Positions 39,467 to 52,500 of a stretch of 64,000 bases of DNA are shown here, piece after piece. Every line of letters starts with the position of its first letter. The stretch's first letter is position 1. This DNA comes from Montifringilla adamsi (lineage: Eukaryota > Chordata > Aves > Passeriformes > Passeridae), in the NCBI GenBank assembly GCA_017590115.1, contig JAGGNK010013558.1:9227752-9291751 (forward strand), in the 5' to 3' direction. Under the pieces are notes generated by a model. The model was not told the DNA's origin. It worked only from the letters and a program-made list of their open reading frames with translations, and ran no database searches. A program made the translations under genes and the position numbers.

Positions 39467-40260
39467 CCCTACCTTTGTAGGCTGCCCATCAGCAGGGTAA
39501 GATGCAGCACAAGCACACAGCTCATTTCCCAGCCTGTTCCTACCCAGTATCAGAAACATCATGTTCAGCACTGGCTTTGCTGGTGTAGACAAGTCTGTGA
39601 ATGACAATTCAGGAAGCTAGAAAATCTTCAGAGAAGTAGACAGCTGGAGAGCTTGTGACAGAAAAATTAAAAGATTCCAATTCACCAAGTCTTTTTTCCC
39701 ATGTGCTCAAACATCTGGAATACAGAAGAGCTTTCTATATGTATGTATGTAGCCAGACAAAATGTTTTACAGACTTCTACCTACTAGAAATTGGTGTACC
39801 ATTTGCTGTATTTAGATGCCCAAGGGACACACTACAGTCAGGAGCTGACAGGTACCAAGGATCTACAAAAATTTATAAAGAAGAGCTTAAAAAGTGCTTG
39901 AAAATGACGTAACAAAGAAGGAATAATATATAATAAACTGATTCTGTTCTGATTTACATCTGTATACATCTGAGGTAATTTATGGCAATCATAGCAGACT
40001 CCTAGATTTGTATTTGACTAAGTTTGATTAATGCAGCAGATACTGATCTTATAAAGTTCTAAACCTTCCTTTTACAAGTAATTAAATAACCAAAAATTCT
40101 ATATGTTATTCACCAAGAGATGCTAATGTTGTTACTTTTCAAAGATTTTTAAACTAATTTTCCAGTTTAAAGTACTGATTCATAGAGAAGCACTAATAAA
40201 ATTGAAAATACAGCACAGTATTCTTTTATGGTGCCAGCACTACCTAGCAGTGCTTTTCAC

Positions 40261-40286
40261 AAAAAAAAAAAAAAAAAAAAAAAAAA
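40261..40286. repeat. Poly-A tract, 26 bases
   Basis: A pure run of A is preceded by TTTTCAC. No SINE or LINE body was recognised upstream, so its origin as a retrotransposon tail is not supported. Confidence 0.9.
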
Positions 40287-40886
40287 TCTTGTCTGATAAA
40301 AGATTCCACAACTAAATTCATTCATAAAATTAAGATTGAACAATTTACTTGAATCTCTTCTACTTTCCGGAGGGGTCATGACTGCACTAATGGAGGTTAA
40401 ATAGACTGAGGAATGATTGGTAGAATATCTGTGGGAGACCTCAGAAATGTGTAGCTTATAGAAAAAGCATTATAGCACCTACCATATCATCTGTCATATC
40501 AGGTGAAAAAAATCTTCCTTCAATTCCCCAGGCATTTCAAAGATAATTACTCTAAATACAATGGGTGAAGAATCCTATTAGTTATGAGTCAAGTATTCAA
40601 GCTCATTTTTTTCCTCCTTCTGTTTTATAATATTTGGCTGTTTTTTTCACCATCACTTTTTTAAATGTACAACTGTGTGGAGTCCTATATTGAAATTACA
40701 GTTGAAACTGAAGCCACAGGAACATGTAAGATGTGCATTGCCCCAGGTCAGTTTGCTATGCATGAGCAGGACAGCAGGCAAGGAGCCTTCTTCTGCCAGA
40801 AGCTGCTCCAGGCCCCATCTGCATCCTCTGCTCTAAAGATCAGTGCTAGGACTCCCTGAGCAGACAATGGAAAGTAAAAAACTTTG

Positions 40887-40927
40887 ATGTGTCCTTATAT
40901 TTGTAAAGGACAGATATAAGGACACAT
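40887..40927. repeat. Perfect 14-bp hairpin
   Basis: ATGTGTCCTTATAT (40887-40900) is the exact reverse complement of ATATAAGGACACAT (40914-40927), with a 13-base loop. The pairing does not continue outward, so the stem is shorter than a typical pre-miRNA. Confidence 0.85.
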
Positions 40928-43887
40928 TACAGACTTGTCCAGACATGAAGTGAGGAAGGACATGTTGTGTATTGTGAAAATATTTCAGCAAATATGGAGT
41001 CATCCTGTGAAAATTTGAGACTGGGCATGTTGACCATGTGCAGAGTACAGTTAGCTTAGTAGTCAGATGTCTGTATCTGAAGGAAAAGAATAATTCATGA
41101 TTGCCATCTCTTTGCAAAGCTGAGTTAAAGGTTAATAGCAAAGTTATACATTTTGCTATTTTTGCTGTAGCTGTGAACCTACAAAAATTGCTTTGTGTTA
41201 ATGGAAAATCCCATGACAGACTAACAAAAGACTGTGGCTGGAGGAGATTGACTTCTTGCAGAAAAAATGCCTATCAGGGAGCCAAAACTGAAACATGAGG
41301 TTTGTTCCTGAAGAAGGAACCCTTGTCTATGCTGGCATGAAGCTGGTGAGGTGCAAGTACACAGGATGAGCACAAGAAATGCTCCTCAGTCCTGGGAACC
41401 TGGGATTATACACTACATTTCCCCTGCTAATGCATATGGTGATTTGTTGTTTAAATGGTTTTTCTGGCCAGTATACATATCTCCCAAATGGGAGAGTGCC
41501 AAAAAATTGCTTGAATTCAGGGGGACAGAGTCCATAGTTATATGCAGGGTTCAGCAGTTTCTCAGCAGTTTTGACATTTCTTCCCAGAAGAGAGGGCTGG
41601 ATAGGAGTGAGGTCTGAAAGCTCAGAAAGGAAGCATGTCCACCTAACTGCACATCCTTAATAGTCTCTTCATGGGCTCTCTGCAGTGTGTGCTCAGCCTG
41701 AGTGCATATCTTCAAGTCCTAAATTCTGTTGCACCTGAGATTTTCATCAGATTAAAGAAAACCCAATGTTTCTCTTGCCCAGAGCAATTGTAGGTCCAAA
41801 CTTTTATAAAAGACTGGTGATGATTCTTTTCTCTGCTGGTAGGAAAGCCATGGACATTAAACCACTATCGACCTTTAGGTCAATTTGTGAGGGAAGACAC
41901 ACAAAATCTGTCGAAAGGGCAGTCAAGCAACTTGAAATTACTGATGGCAAATCAAAACTCCCTCAAACTCAGATGTTAAGCAAAATAGTCACATTGGAAG
42001 GCAACATGCCTTAGCAGTCATACTAGTAACAAAGAATTCAAGAGGAATCATATTAAAAATAGGAAGTATGTTTGTAGAAGAAAATAGAAAGATAGCAAAA
42101 TATGAAAAAGTGAAAGTCATGCAGCAGTACAAGAGTGAGAGTTTTAAACTCCAGTGCAGTCTTGCTGCTAACATATGGCTGGAGAGCTGGAGCTACTCAA
42201 AATGTAAAATCAGACACCCTAGAGACTAAATGTCTAGAAGAGATTCTGATTCTGGATAAATACACCTTTAATCAACATGAAGAGATGAGAAATCAAAATC
42301 ACCAGCCAGCAGCCTGTTTCCATCAGTATGAAGAGCACACTTGGTGGATGCAGTGCACGTCAGATGCCAGGGCACAAACACTCACCCAGAGCTGTCATAG
42401 ACTGACGGGTGTCACGAAAAGAGGCTGTGCAAGAAAGCCCTTAGAAAACCCATTAGCAAGCAGGAGGCATTATCAAGGTTCTGTAAGGGCACTTGGACAC
42501 AGCAGCAAATGGCAGGAGGAGAAAAGACTGTTTTCTGACCCATTCACTTACATTGGCAAGGAGTTATTGAGGCAAAGGGAACAATCATTAGAAGTGACCA
42601 CATCCTTAGGTCAAAATAGCTGAGTTTTTGATGAACTCAAGCAAGCAGAATCTTCTGCTAAAACTTTGAAGCCTCTAACACTCGCAGCTGATCAAATCTA
42701 CCTGATAACATCTTCATCATTTTTAATATTATTTTTGACAGAACAGAATTTGTCAGAAACCTTGAATGCTTTAATTGTATACAGGAGACTGGCAGGGAAG
42801 GGCTGGGGGTTCAGTGTGTCCCAGTTTACTTGCTACAAATATTTTGAAGTGCATTTCTCCTCATGGCTTTGAGACACCAGCAATCCATATGAAAAATGTA
42901 AACTATTATCTTCCCCTTTCACTGTTTTAAAAGTTGGAGGGATGAAAGGAGCTGTTGGGGAAGCTGTGGCAAGAGGGTGGTGTAGAGGAAGATCATTGGC
43001 TTCAGCAGGATGGATGTTATATACTTGCTAACGGTTTGGACCCCTGGTCCCAGGTTACAGAGAGAGCACAGAGGCTGTAATCACAAAAGAGAGCACTTCC
43101 TTTCAATTTGGGTGCCCTTCATCTCTGTCATCCAACATATTTTAAGTTTCTTCATTAGATGTACATAGAGCTAGTAGTGAAAGGCTCAGTTGCTTTTAAA
43201 AGCTTTGCTGAGCAATTCAGCTGTGGAAAAAAAAAAAACAAACCTGTGAAGTAAATAAATGAATAAACCTGACAAACTGTTTTTCTATAACTCTGCAGAA
43301 CTGCACATCACCTGCTGGCACTTCTGAATTCAGTGTGCTGCATATCTAATTGTTTTTACTCTCCTGTATTTTGCTTCCCTTTCAAAAGCTTTTCCTACTT
43401 CAATTGGTAAAACATCTTGTGGGCAATTCCTCTGCTTGCAGCCTTGCCTGGCACATTGTTTTTCCTTCACAAATATTATAAGGAAATAGAGAATGACTGT
43501 CTGGGATGATATAGGTTCTTTTGTTGCTCTTACATGCGGAGAGACTTGTGTTGTAAACCAGCTACCACCTGTTTTCTTCTGAAATTGAAAAAGCAGTTTC
43601 TTGTTTTTTATAAAATGCATGAAACATCTAATTAATTTTGCTTGTATACATTCATTTACATAATAAATCCTTATAGAAACACATACTGAAATCTTAACCA
43701 AAATCCTCAGTAACCCATTAAGACTTTTTGTGTGTTTAATAGTATTTTCATGATTTGGAAAGGGAGGGGGTATAGAGTGTCACACTGTGATACTAAAGTC
43801 AAGGAATCCTGCAAATCATTCACACTCAGTTTTGGAGTGACACCTCCTTTGTAGCACTGTGCACACCCTCTCAGGTCAACTCTTCTC

Positions 43888-44044
43888 AAGTTATATTACT
43901 AAGAATGACCTTTTACCCAAAATTTTTGAGAATATCAGAAAAAGCTCATTAATCAAAAGAAGACTTTAAATTTCAAAACATGATATTACTGCAAAAATAG
44001 AGCACAGGCAATTCTCTGTTTGCTGTGTTCTCTGAATGGGACTT
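43888..44044 (+). repeat. 157-bp direct duplication, copy 2
   Basis: This copy is 155 of 157 identical to 39310-39466, with starts 4,578 bases apart. The flanks are unrelated on both sides. I see no target-site duplication or poly-A tail, which speaks against retrotransposition. Confidence 0.95.
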
Positions 44045-45119
44045 ACATCTTTAGTGCTGGTACCATGGAGCTGCTCTCTTGCAGATGGGCTGGGCACTAT
44101 TGCATCCAGCATTTGTGCATGTATTTCTCCCAGAGGACTTGGAGTTTCACTGACATTAACCTGTAGAGACTTAAGAGGGTGCACTCTACCTCCAGCTCTG
44201 CAAAATCAGTGGGATCTGTTGTAGAAGGTTTAAAGGCTTGTTGATAAATTTTGAAATCTGGAGTTTTCACTTTTTGCTCTTTCACTCTCTATCTCAATGC
44301 ACAAATCATGTTTAAAAAATGTTGCTACCTTCTGCTCCATCAAAATATTGCAAACTCTTTCTATACTGTTTCAGCAAAGAATTTGTCATATTAAGAGCTG
44401 TAAGACATTTGTGCCTCAAACACCATTCTGCCTTGATCGAGAAGGTATCAACAATTTAGTTATCAGTCACAAACACAGAAAAAAAATATGGGAGGAAGGC
44501 AGTGTGGCACTCAAGGCTGATCACAGATAGATGGAGTTTAATCATCTCTGGAGTCTCTCTGGGGACTGTGAAGGATTTTAGAGAAGGCCATATGTGACTG
44601 TTAAATTGGCTTCAACAAATCAAAATTATCTGTAGCAAAATTTGATTTTTAAATCTATTTTTTAATCCAAAGCACTCACATTTCAAATAAAACAAGTGGA
44701 AAAGGAACTGTCATTTTTAGGACAGAAAGCTGTTTTTTTCATAGAAAGTAACTGCTTCCTACATGTTTTTTCCTGAAACTGTTACTCTCCAATTAAAGAG
44801 ATTGTCAATAGTGAAACATAATCTAAGGTAAGCCAAATTCTCTTGCTCATTTAAATTCTGAGGTGGTGCAGCATTGTGCTGACCAGGTCTGAGCCTCAAA
44901 CCTCTTCAAAAAACCACTTTACAAAGAAAGATAAGTTTGGTTCATGTCAAGTGACTAGATTTCATCAATTCTTTCTCCTTCTTGGGGATAAAAGCACCTG
45001 TGGTTTTTAGCTTTTTTAGCTCCAGTGGCTAATTCTCTGAGTTCACCCGCTACTCTCTCCCCCGTGTGAGTTTCCATGTCTCAATATTCACTGCAGTGAA
45101 TGAGGACTGGCTGTGTGAG
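44045..45119. other. AT-rich sequence, no assigned gene
   Basis: Only short frames are present and nothing is recognisable before the CR1 element. Confidence 0.5.
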
Positions 45120-45484
45120 CTGGGGGGGCTCATCCCAGAAGGATCAGGGGAGACCTTTTCACTCTCTACACCACCTGAGAGGTGGGGGTCGGTCTCTTTT
45201 CCCAAGTAGCAAGTGATAGGATGAGAGGAAATGACCTAAAGTTGCACCAGAAGAGGTTCAGATGAGACATTAGGGAAAAGATTCTTCACCAAAAGGGTTG
45301 TCAAGCATTTGAACAGGCTGTCCAGGCAAGTGGTGGTCACCATCCCTGAAGGTAAAAAAATGTCATGTATATGTGGCACTTAGGGACATGGTTCAGTTGT
45401 GGACTTGGCAGTTGAGTTAATGGAAGGACTCAGTGATCTCAGAGGTCTATTCCAACATAAACAACTCTATGATTCTGTGATTCC
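45120..45484 (+). mobile_element. CR1 LINE, 3' end fragment
   Basis: The characteristic 3' end of avian CR1 is present in order: GGGGAGACCTTTTCACTCTC, GGTGGGGGTCGGTCTCTTTT, AAGTTGCACCAGAAGAGGTT, AGGGTTGTCAAGCATTTGAA, TGTGGCACTTAGGGACATGG and GTGATCTCAGAGGTCTATTC. It ends in CTATGATTCTGTGATTC, the CR1 terminal octamer repeat. Only the end of the reverse-transcriptase-side tail and the 3' UTR remain, which is usual for 5'-truncated CR1 copies. A small internal deletion near 45175 and many substitutions mark it as old and inactive. Confidence 0.93.
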
Positions 45485-47820
45485 ACCCTAAATTAATTCC
45501 AACAAGGTAACTGGTTAATTATGTATTTCTAACCAAACACTTGTGCAATTTTAAAGGAGTATTTTTCCCAAGGTGGTCATAAGTTGCAAAGACAGTTAGC
45601 ACTAGGCAATTACCATTTTGAAGAATAGATGTTGTCACCATTAAAAGTGGGTACTTAGAGCACATAGTAGCAGTGTCACATTCATCACAGCATCTAAGAG
45701 ACAGGATGCTTAAATGCAGTGAGAAGGCTATTAATGCAGAAATGTTTTAAAACTGCCATCAGATCTCTTGTAGTCAATACTGGTACTTTACATAAAAATT
45801 GCCTGCACTGAAGATAAGGTAACTTGTCTGAGCTCAGATCATTGGAGAACAATCAAATATGATAAATGATTGCCAGCTGCTGCCATTTTCAAAGTAGAGA
45901 AAAAGAGCTGAGATAATACAACTAAGACAATTCACAGGAACTTCAAAGGAGCAACCCCTTCAAGTATTGTGTCATCCCTGACACTCAGTCAGTGTAAATG
46001 ATACCTGATTTTTATAGGCAGTAACAGACTTATTTTCAATACACCCAAAACCTTCTCTCTACCTTCAGTAGACACCATCTATATTAAAAAAACCAGCATT
46101 ATATATCTAACTTGTCCATAATTATTGTTTAGATTGCTCATTATAGAGACTGCCATAAAATATTATCATACCATCTGTAGTGAGCAATTGCAGTTGTTGG
46201 TGACTGTGTTCATGGTCAAGGGGGCAGAGCACTGTTACAAAATGATGCCTGACTGAACTTCAAATTCAATGCATTAGGGGAGTGGGTACATAAACCAAAG
46301 GATAATTTTTATTTTATAATAAAAAGTTGCTATGAATATTGTATGCTTTTATAGTCAGGAAATTTCCATGAGCTTACATGCAGCAGGGCAAAAATATACC
46401 TAATTTTTTTCAAGAAGAAAGGAAACACCTGTTTGGGGACCAATTAAGAACTTCATAGAACTATCAGTCCTAATTACTAAATAGCTACAGGATTCTCATT
46501 TAAGCAAAATCAACCATACTTGAAAACTAAACTTAGAATGTAAATGATGCAATCATTCATAATTCATTCTGCCAAGCACACAAAAGCAGAGCCTGCAGTA
46601 GGCTGTTTTTAAATCTTTTGTGCAGGTTAATACAGCCAATACTAGATTTAAAAAAGCTGTTAAGCAGAAACAGATCTTCTAAGGGTACTCTTTTTTATCC
46701 AACATTTTATTACTAATCTTAAGCTTGAATATATCTGGTTTAGAAGAAAGACTTAGCAGAAAAGGTAAAGTTATAAACAGTCTCTGTTTGAGAAGAGTAA
46801 TCTACATTTCCTGCTCAACAGAAATATTAGCTGCTCATTAAAAAATGTTGTATGGCCATTTGCAAGAATCACACTTGCTTGTAACTGTTCAGTTAAATCT
46901 TATATCTGGCAGCAGATAATATCTACTGCCCATAGATTAGTGGAATCAATGATCCAAGGTAATCCAAGGATAATTTCTCAGGCAAGCTAACTGAGGGCAA
47001 GACCTCAAGATCTCAGGTGTAGCAACAGCTCTCCTGGGGACAAAGAGGAGACTTTAAATATCAATCCTTGATTTACAGGTCTCAGCCCTTTTGCAGGCTA
47101 GAATGACCACACAAATTAGTTGTCCAAGCTCAGGTTACTGTTGCTGTTACCCTTATCAATAGAAACTCACTAGGACAGGTGAATATCAGCTTGTCTTACA
47201 TGGCTTTTTTATGTGAAACCATTTTCTGCACATAAATAAATACCACCCTATGCACACATAGATATTATCCCCACAGAAAGTTGGTTACTTAGTACAACAC
47301 ATTCCAAAGCAACAAATTATAGTTGTTTAGACAATAACAACAATAACAACACAAATAAAATAAAACATATAGGTTTAAAGTGTTATTCACTTATCAAAGT
47401 GCAAATTTTAGCTGAAGCTGAGCAGTTCAGTCTATGCTGTTTCTGTGTACCTGTACTAAATACTTTCTAAGCTACTATTAATCCTATGAGTATCTTAGGA
47501 AAGAAGTTACAGAATAAATTGTATTTATAAAATTTAGTTTGTAATTGCTTGACCCAATTGTGAGATCCTCTTTGCCATCAATTCTTTATCAATTGTTGTG
47601 GAGAGAAAAAACTGAGTCTACTCATTGGTCACAAATTCTTTACTGATGTTGTAAATATATATAAATACAATGTATTCCTGTATATATAATACTTTTATAT
47701 TCCACTTCTGTGATCTATCACTTCAGAAAATATTACTAAATTCCCTGTGTCTTAACCTTTGTTTGACAAAAAATATTACACTCCTTCAAATTCACTTTCC
47801 ACAGCCATTTCTAGCAATCA
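45485..47820. other. AT-rich sequence without open frames of note
   Basis: No gene, RNA or named transposon was seen. A CAATAA-type simple repeat lies at about 47333-47366 and an AT-rich patch at about 47650-47700. Open frames of 60 codons or more are absent between 44.5 and 49 kb. Confidence 0.6.
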
Positions 47821-47893
47821 AACACTATACAATATAACCTCTTCCTAATTTCTGTCTTAGTCTACAGGATATACCGTTTCATGAAACCATTCA
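47821..47893 (+). repeat. 73-bp direct duplication, copy 1
   Basis: It matches 49442-49513 in the same orientation, with six substitutions and one single-base indel by my count (about 91% identity). The flanks are unrelated. No family was recognised. Confidence 0.9.
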
Positions 47894-47917
47894 AATTCCT
47901 GTGGATTCTGCACTATC

Positions 47918-47932
47918 TCACCAGGGGGACTC
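47918..47932 (+). promoter_or_regulatory. Possible CTCF core motif
   Basis: CTCACCAGGGGGACTC contains the ten-base core CACCAGGGGG of the CTCF consensus. The positions after the core do not match well, so this is a weak candidate. Confidence 0.25.
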
Positions 47933-49441
47933 TGCTCCTCCCATGAGGACAGAGTCCAAGCAGGAGTCGATGGGATCCACGCTGGGCTGGCAGTCTCAGT
48001 GATCCATGTGAGTATAGCACCCACAGGGATGGCTGGGTACCTACTATCCTGAACAACCTCTTCACCATTAAAGCTGATTTAGGACCTTCTGTTGACTCTT
48101 GTTTACTCCTGATTGTTCAGCTTCAGTCTGTAATATCATGTATTGCTTCCCTCTTTTTATTCACACTGGTAAATCATATTAAACGGGGCTTTCTGCAGAT
48201 GGTCACTGTGTGAGTACATCTTTGGTTGTAGATGGTAAGAAAGGAAGTTTGAAATTGCAGCAAACCATGCATTCTTGTCCCTCCTGTCACACTGAACACC
48301 TATATATTCACTCAAGCTTTTACTTGAGTTGAGGTTTGTGAAGAGTTGAATTCCCTAGAGGATGTGCTGAGATTTTTAATTTAACACTCATTACTTCAAG
48401 AAACACAATGAATTTGCATTTACAGGGCAGGAAAATAAATGTTTAAATGGAACTTAATCCCATCTTTTGAAAATCTGCAATTTATTTGAACTCTCTTACT
48501 GGTCACTTTGGATTTCATTAAAGAATGATGGCATGAAAAAATTGGAAGCCACAGTATTCTTTCATAATTTGAAAATATAACATTACAGGTAATCAAATAT
48601 AATTGTCCAGAGATTTAAGGAAGTGTTTCCACAGACAATAATTTATCTAACAAGAAAGAAAACCCCATTGTACACTCAGAAGGGTTAAAGGTGAGGAAGT
48701 GGGAATGTAAGTTCTGCTATGCAATCAAATTCTTGACATAATTGCATTTGTCTTTGTGTTTTGCGTGCAAAAACCACATTAAAACATATTCTAAGAGTAG
48801 TATTTACTTTAAAGAGATCTTTCTGCACGTGTATTAGAAAACATGAAAGAAACTATGTAAAAGTTCAAGCCTTCAGCATGTTTAACCATTTATGAGTAGT
48901 TTATGAATATTTTATTAACTATTGCTTGAAAGAACAACAAAAGTGCTGCTTGCCAATTCAGAGAAAGTAAGTGATCTTTAGTTTAATGATTTAACACATA
49001 TAAGCTTTATGAAATGTGCTTGTTGCTATGGTACACATGCATTTCTCTGACAGAATAAATGGGAAGGTAACAGGATGCACATGGCATTCTTTTGCGTGAA
49101 CAATTTCATTCCTTTTGGATCATTTTGCCTCTGTCTGACTTTTTCTTCTACAGGCTTAGTTTCCTCCCTTTACTCTTTTTTACTGAATAGTATTCTTTGT
49201 TGTAGGAGAAGATGCATCCAACAATTGAATCATCCCCTTTCTGAAAGTGAACAACCTTGTGATGCACTTTTTTAAAGTATCTGTTGCCTTTACAGTAGTT
49301 GAACTGTGACATATTTTTGAAAGATTCTGAAAAAATACTACTATTTCTGCCAGTGGGAAGTGTTTCGTGGATGCAAGAGCTGTACTGAAAATTGAGCTCA
49401 AATTCCTACTATACAGGGTATTTTTACCGCTTTTTATATCG
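47933..49441. other. AT-rich sequence, no assigned gene
   Basis: Nothing recognisable was found between the two copies of the 73-bp segment. Confidence 0.5.
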
Positions 49442-49513
49442 AACACTATACAATACAACCTCTCCCTAATTTCTGTCTCACTCTACAGGATATACACTTT
49501 CATGAACCATTCA
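49442..49513 (+). repeat. 73-bp direct duplication, copy 2
   Basis: This copy lies 1,621 bases downstream of copy 1. It ends directly before an (AAT)n run, with ATTCA as the last shared bases. Confidence 0.9.
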
Positions 49514-52500
49514 TAATAATAATAATAACTAACTGTGAAATAGTGGTTGTTATTTTGACTATGATTGTTTTAAAGTGTCAGGTAACAGAATGTGCTGTTT
49601 GTGTAGATTCTGAAACAAATTCTCAGTAAAGGAGGCACAACTGAAACATCAAATCATTTGTATGATTAATACTAAAATCTGATTGGAATCTAAGAGATAT
49701 AATGTTGATAGGAAACTGTCAGAAAGGATGACATGTAATAGGATATTTAAATTAGAGACAACTCAGAAGAAGCCGGGGATATAATAGATGAATGTGTTAG
49801 CTAGGACATGGATTTACGAAGAATGATATTTGAGACACTGAAATGGCAAGTGTAGCTAGAAAGTTCAAGTGAATGTGTCTATTTCCTGATGCCAATAAGA
49901 AGAAGTAATGAGGGAATGCATATTTAAATTACAGGCCTAAGAAATCTGCCATTCCCACTTAAAAGTATGGAGATTCTAAGAGTTTCTACTTAGAGATTAG
50001 ATTGTCTGTGGGATGATCTGTTTCCTGGTTAAAGCAGAGGAGGTTTTGTTTGGTTTGTGCTACTATAAAGATGAAAATATAGGCAGTGCAAAAACAAGGT
50101 CAGCTAAATTTTGCAGGAAAAAGATCATGTCAAAAAACCCACACAGTGTAAAATAGATCCAGTACCACCAAAAGAAGTCCAGGTAGGAGGACTGGGACAG
50201 AGACACAAAGACTAATTCAGTGCATCTCCACTCAAGAGAAAGAAAATGGATATGCATATTGGTGATGAGTCATGAGGCAAAACTAGGGACTTCATATACC
50301 ACTGCAATAACCATCCAAAAAAGAAAAAACAAAAAAACAAAAAAAAAAAAAAAAAAAAAAAAAAACCAAAAAAACAAAAAAAACCCAAAACGCTGCTATA
50401 TTGTCAATTCCAAGGAATAAGAGGATATCTACCATATGACTTGAATTGCTTCACAAGCTCTTGATTTAAATGCTCTGCAGGAAAAAGAAAAAAAAAAAAA
50501 AAAGCTGCTATATTTGCAATTGAGTTATTAGCTCACAAACCAATTCAATTTCAGCTGAATCATGGGACCAGATGCAATATGAGCCTCAGAAATATTGATA
50601 ATATTACAAATATTACACCAGAGAAATGTAGCTGAGAGCTGGTGATACTCAGTATATGTACTGTGAGTCCTGTAAGCAAAAATATGCTGTTAATAAGAAA
50701 TCTGTGAAACAAGCAACATTATCACTCAGCATCTGTAACAGCTAACAGGCAGAAATACCTTACTGAGCAACAATGTAGCATAAAGGGCAATTTGCCCAAC
50801 AAGTGCCATCAAAAGTACTTCAAACTGAAATATCGAGGACAGCAACATTGATAGAGATCCTCCTCTTCCAGCAACCCTAAGAAAACAATTGAAGAAGAAA
50901 CAGGCATTTCTCCAAAGGGGTTGTTACATGTCAGAGCAGCATGGCATGGATCTGCCTCCAAACAGCACTGACAAAGTCTTTTGGTGAACTAGATATGGGC
51001 ATTGGTTCAGAAACTCTTAATAGTAAAGAACAACATTTCTCACAAAGTGAAGAATTTGTGAGAAACCCCTCTGAGGGTTCTTGCCAGCCTTGCCAACATT
51101 CAGGAGTGACTATATTGTGGTAAATTTTACAGGCTCTCCTGTCATCTGACAAAGTCTTCTTCATCTTGTGGTACCTCCAAAGCCAAGTAACTATGGGTGC
51201 TTCCAGGAAGCATTCTAGTTTACACCAAACTTGGTATAAACTGAACGAGGCATTAAGATCAGAGCAGATAATAGCTTTTATTTTAGGAAATCGAAAGGGC
51301 AAGGAAAAAGTAATGCAGTGCTATGACATCAAATTACAGTGACTGCTAACTAAGAAAAGGGAGAACACAAGGCTGACTGAAGAAAAACTAGTAATAAGCT
51401 TCCCTACTTTGAACAGTTTTTGTGCATCCAAACCATTAAAAAAGCTACCAGGAGAAGTTATCACGGTTATCAAAACCACCTTAACCTTCTGGGCTTAGTT
51501 CCCTTCCTCGTTAGTGATTCACACCCACATTCCCATATCCAGCATCAGTGTTCTCCACCAGGCTGCAAAGCAGGGTTCCTCCTGCCTCGCTCTCTGGAGC
51601 ACTGTTGAACTCCATGTGGAAATAAATGTTGGTTGAGAAGTATGAGCAGGACTTTTAGTCTCCTGGTTCTTACCTGAGAGGAGATCTGATCTAATTCCTC
51701 CTTTAGTTAATGTTATTTGTACATATTGAAAAACTATTGGAAGGAAAATAATCTTCTGTTTCCTTGCACCCCCAAATAACTTAACAACTTAGTAGATGAC
51801 AATGAGAGTTGAAATTCACTCAGGCAGAGAACAGAACAAGATCTGAATCTACTTCATGCTTCAAAATTTACCTAGCCTTTAAGACACTAGAAAAGGGAAG
51901 ATTGATGAAAATTACCCATTTGTGAATCTTTTCCTGAAGACACCAAAAAACTATACAGCAAAGATCATCCAAATCTGTTAAGTATTTGAGGGGACTAAGT
52001 GAAACTGCATCTTTGTCGAGTTTAGTGCATGGAAAAAAAAAATCACCCACCATTTATCTACAATTTTGTTTAAAGGGAACTAAGCATAAATTCCAGGCAA
52101 TTTAATAACTGATTTTATAAGACAGACACATGCTCGCAAGTTGAAGCAGATACTGTCAAGAAGAAGCAAGAGAGGGGGAGCATTCTCTTTTCCAGTAATG
52201 AATGTTCAACTGAGATCATGTATGGGACAGAAAGGGAAGTGCAAAGAGTACAGTGATTGACGGTGAATAGATTTCTGCCCCATGTGGTCACAGTGTAATC
52301 GTACAAAGGAGACTGCACGATACAAATACACAGGCTGACCTGGCTCCAGGACATTCACACAAGTATTGTAATCAGGAAACTGAAAGGTGCTACTGTCTGT
52401 TCAGACAGTGTTGCACTGCAGTGAAATGGGATGATTTCCTGCCAAACGGGCATTTCAGTGTGAGAAATCTGACCGCTGTACCCTCAATGCCTTCTGCAGA

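Larger units (their letters stand above)
39467..43887. other. AT-rich sequence, no assigned gene
   Basis: It contains a 26-base poly-A run (40261-40286) and a hairpin (40887-40927). Several moderate + strand frames lie between 41351 and 42623. The longest is 162 codons at 42135-42623 and shows no convincing family motif. A degraded retrotransposon is possible but not demonstrable by eye. Confidence 0.45.

Noticed and set aside
42135..42623. 162-codon open frame on the + strand, considered as a retrotransposon remnant
   Set aside because: An LTYGWRAGA string loosely recalls the region after reverse transcriptase in LINEs, but no catalytic or other conserved blocks follow, and neighbouring frames do not extend it.
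47821..49513. Interpretation of the 73-bp pair as LTRs of a small element
   Set aside because: The copies lack TG...CA ends, flanking target-site duplications and any internal element sequence.
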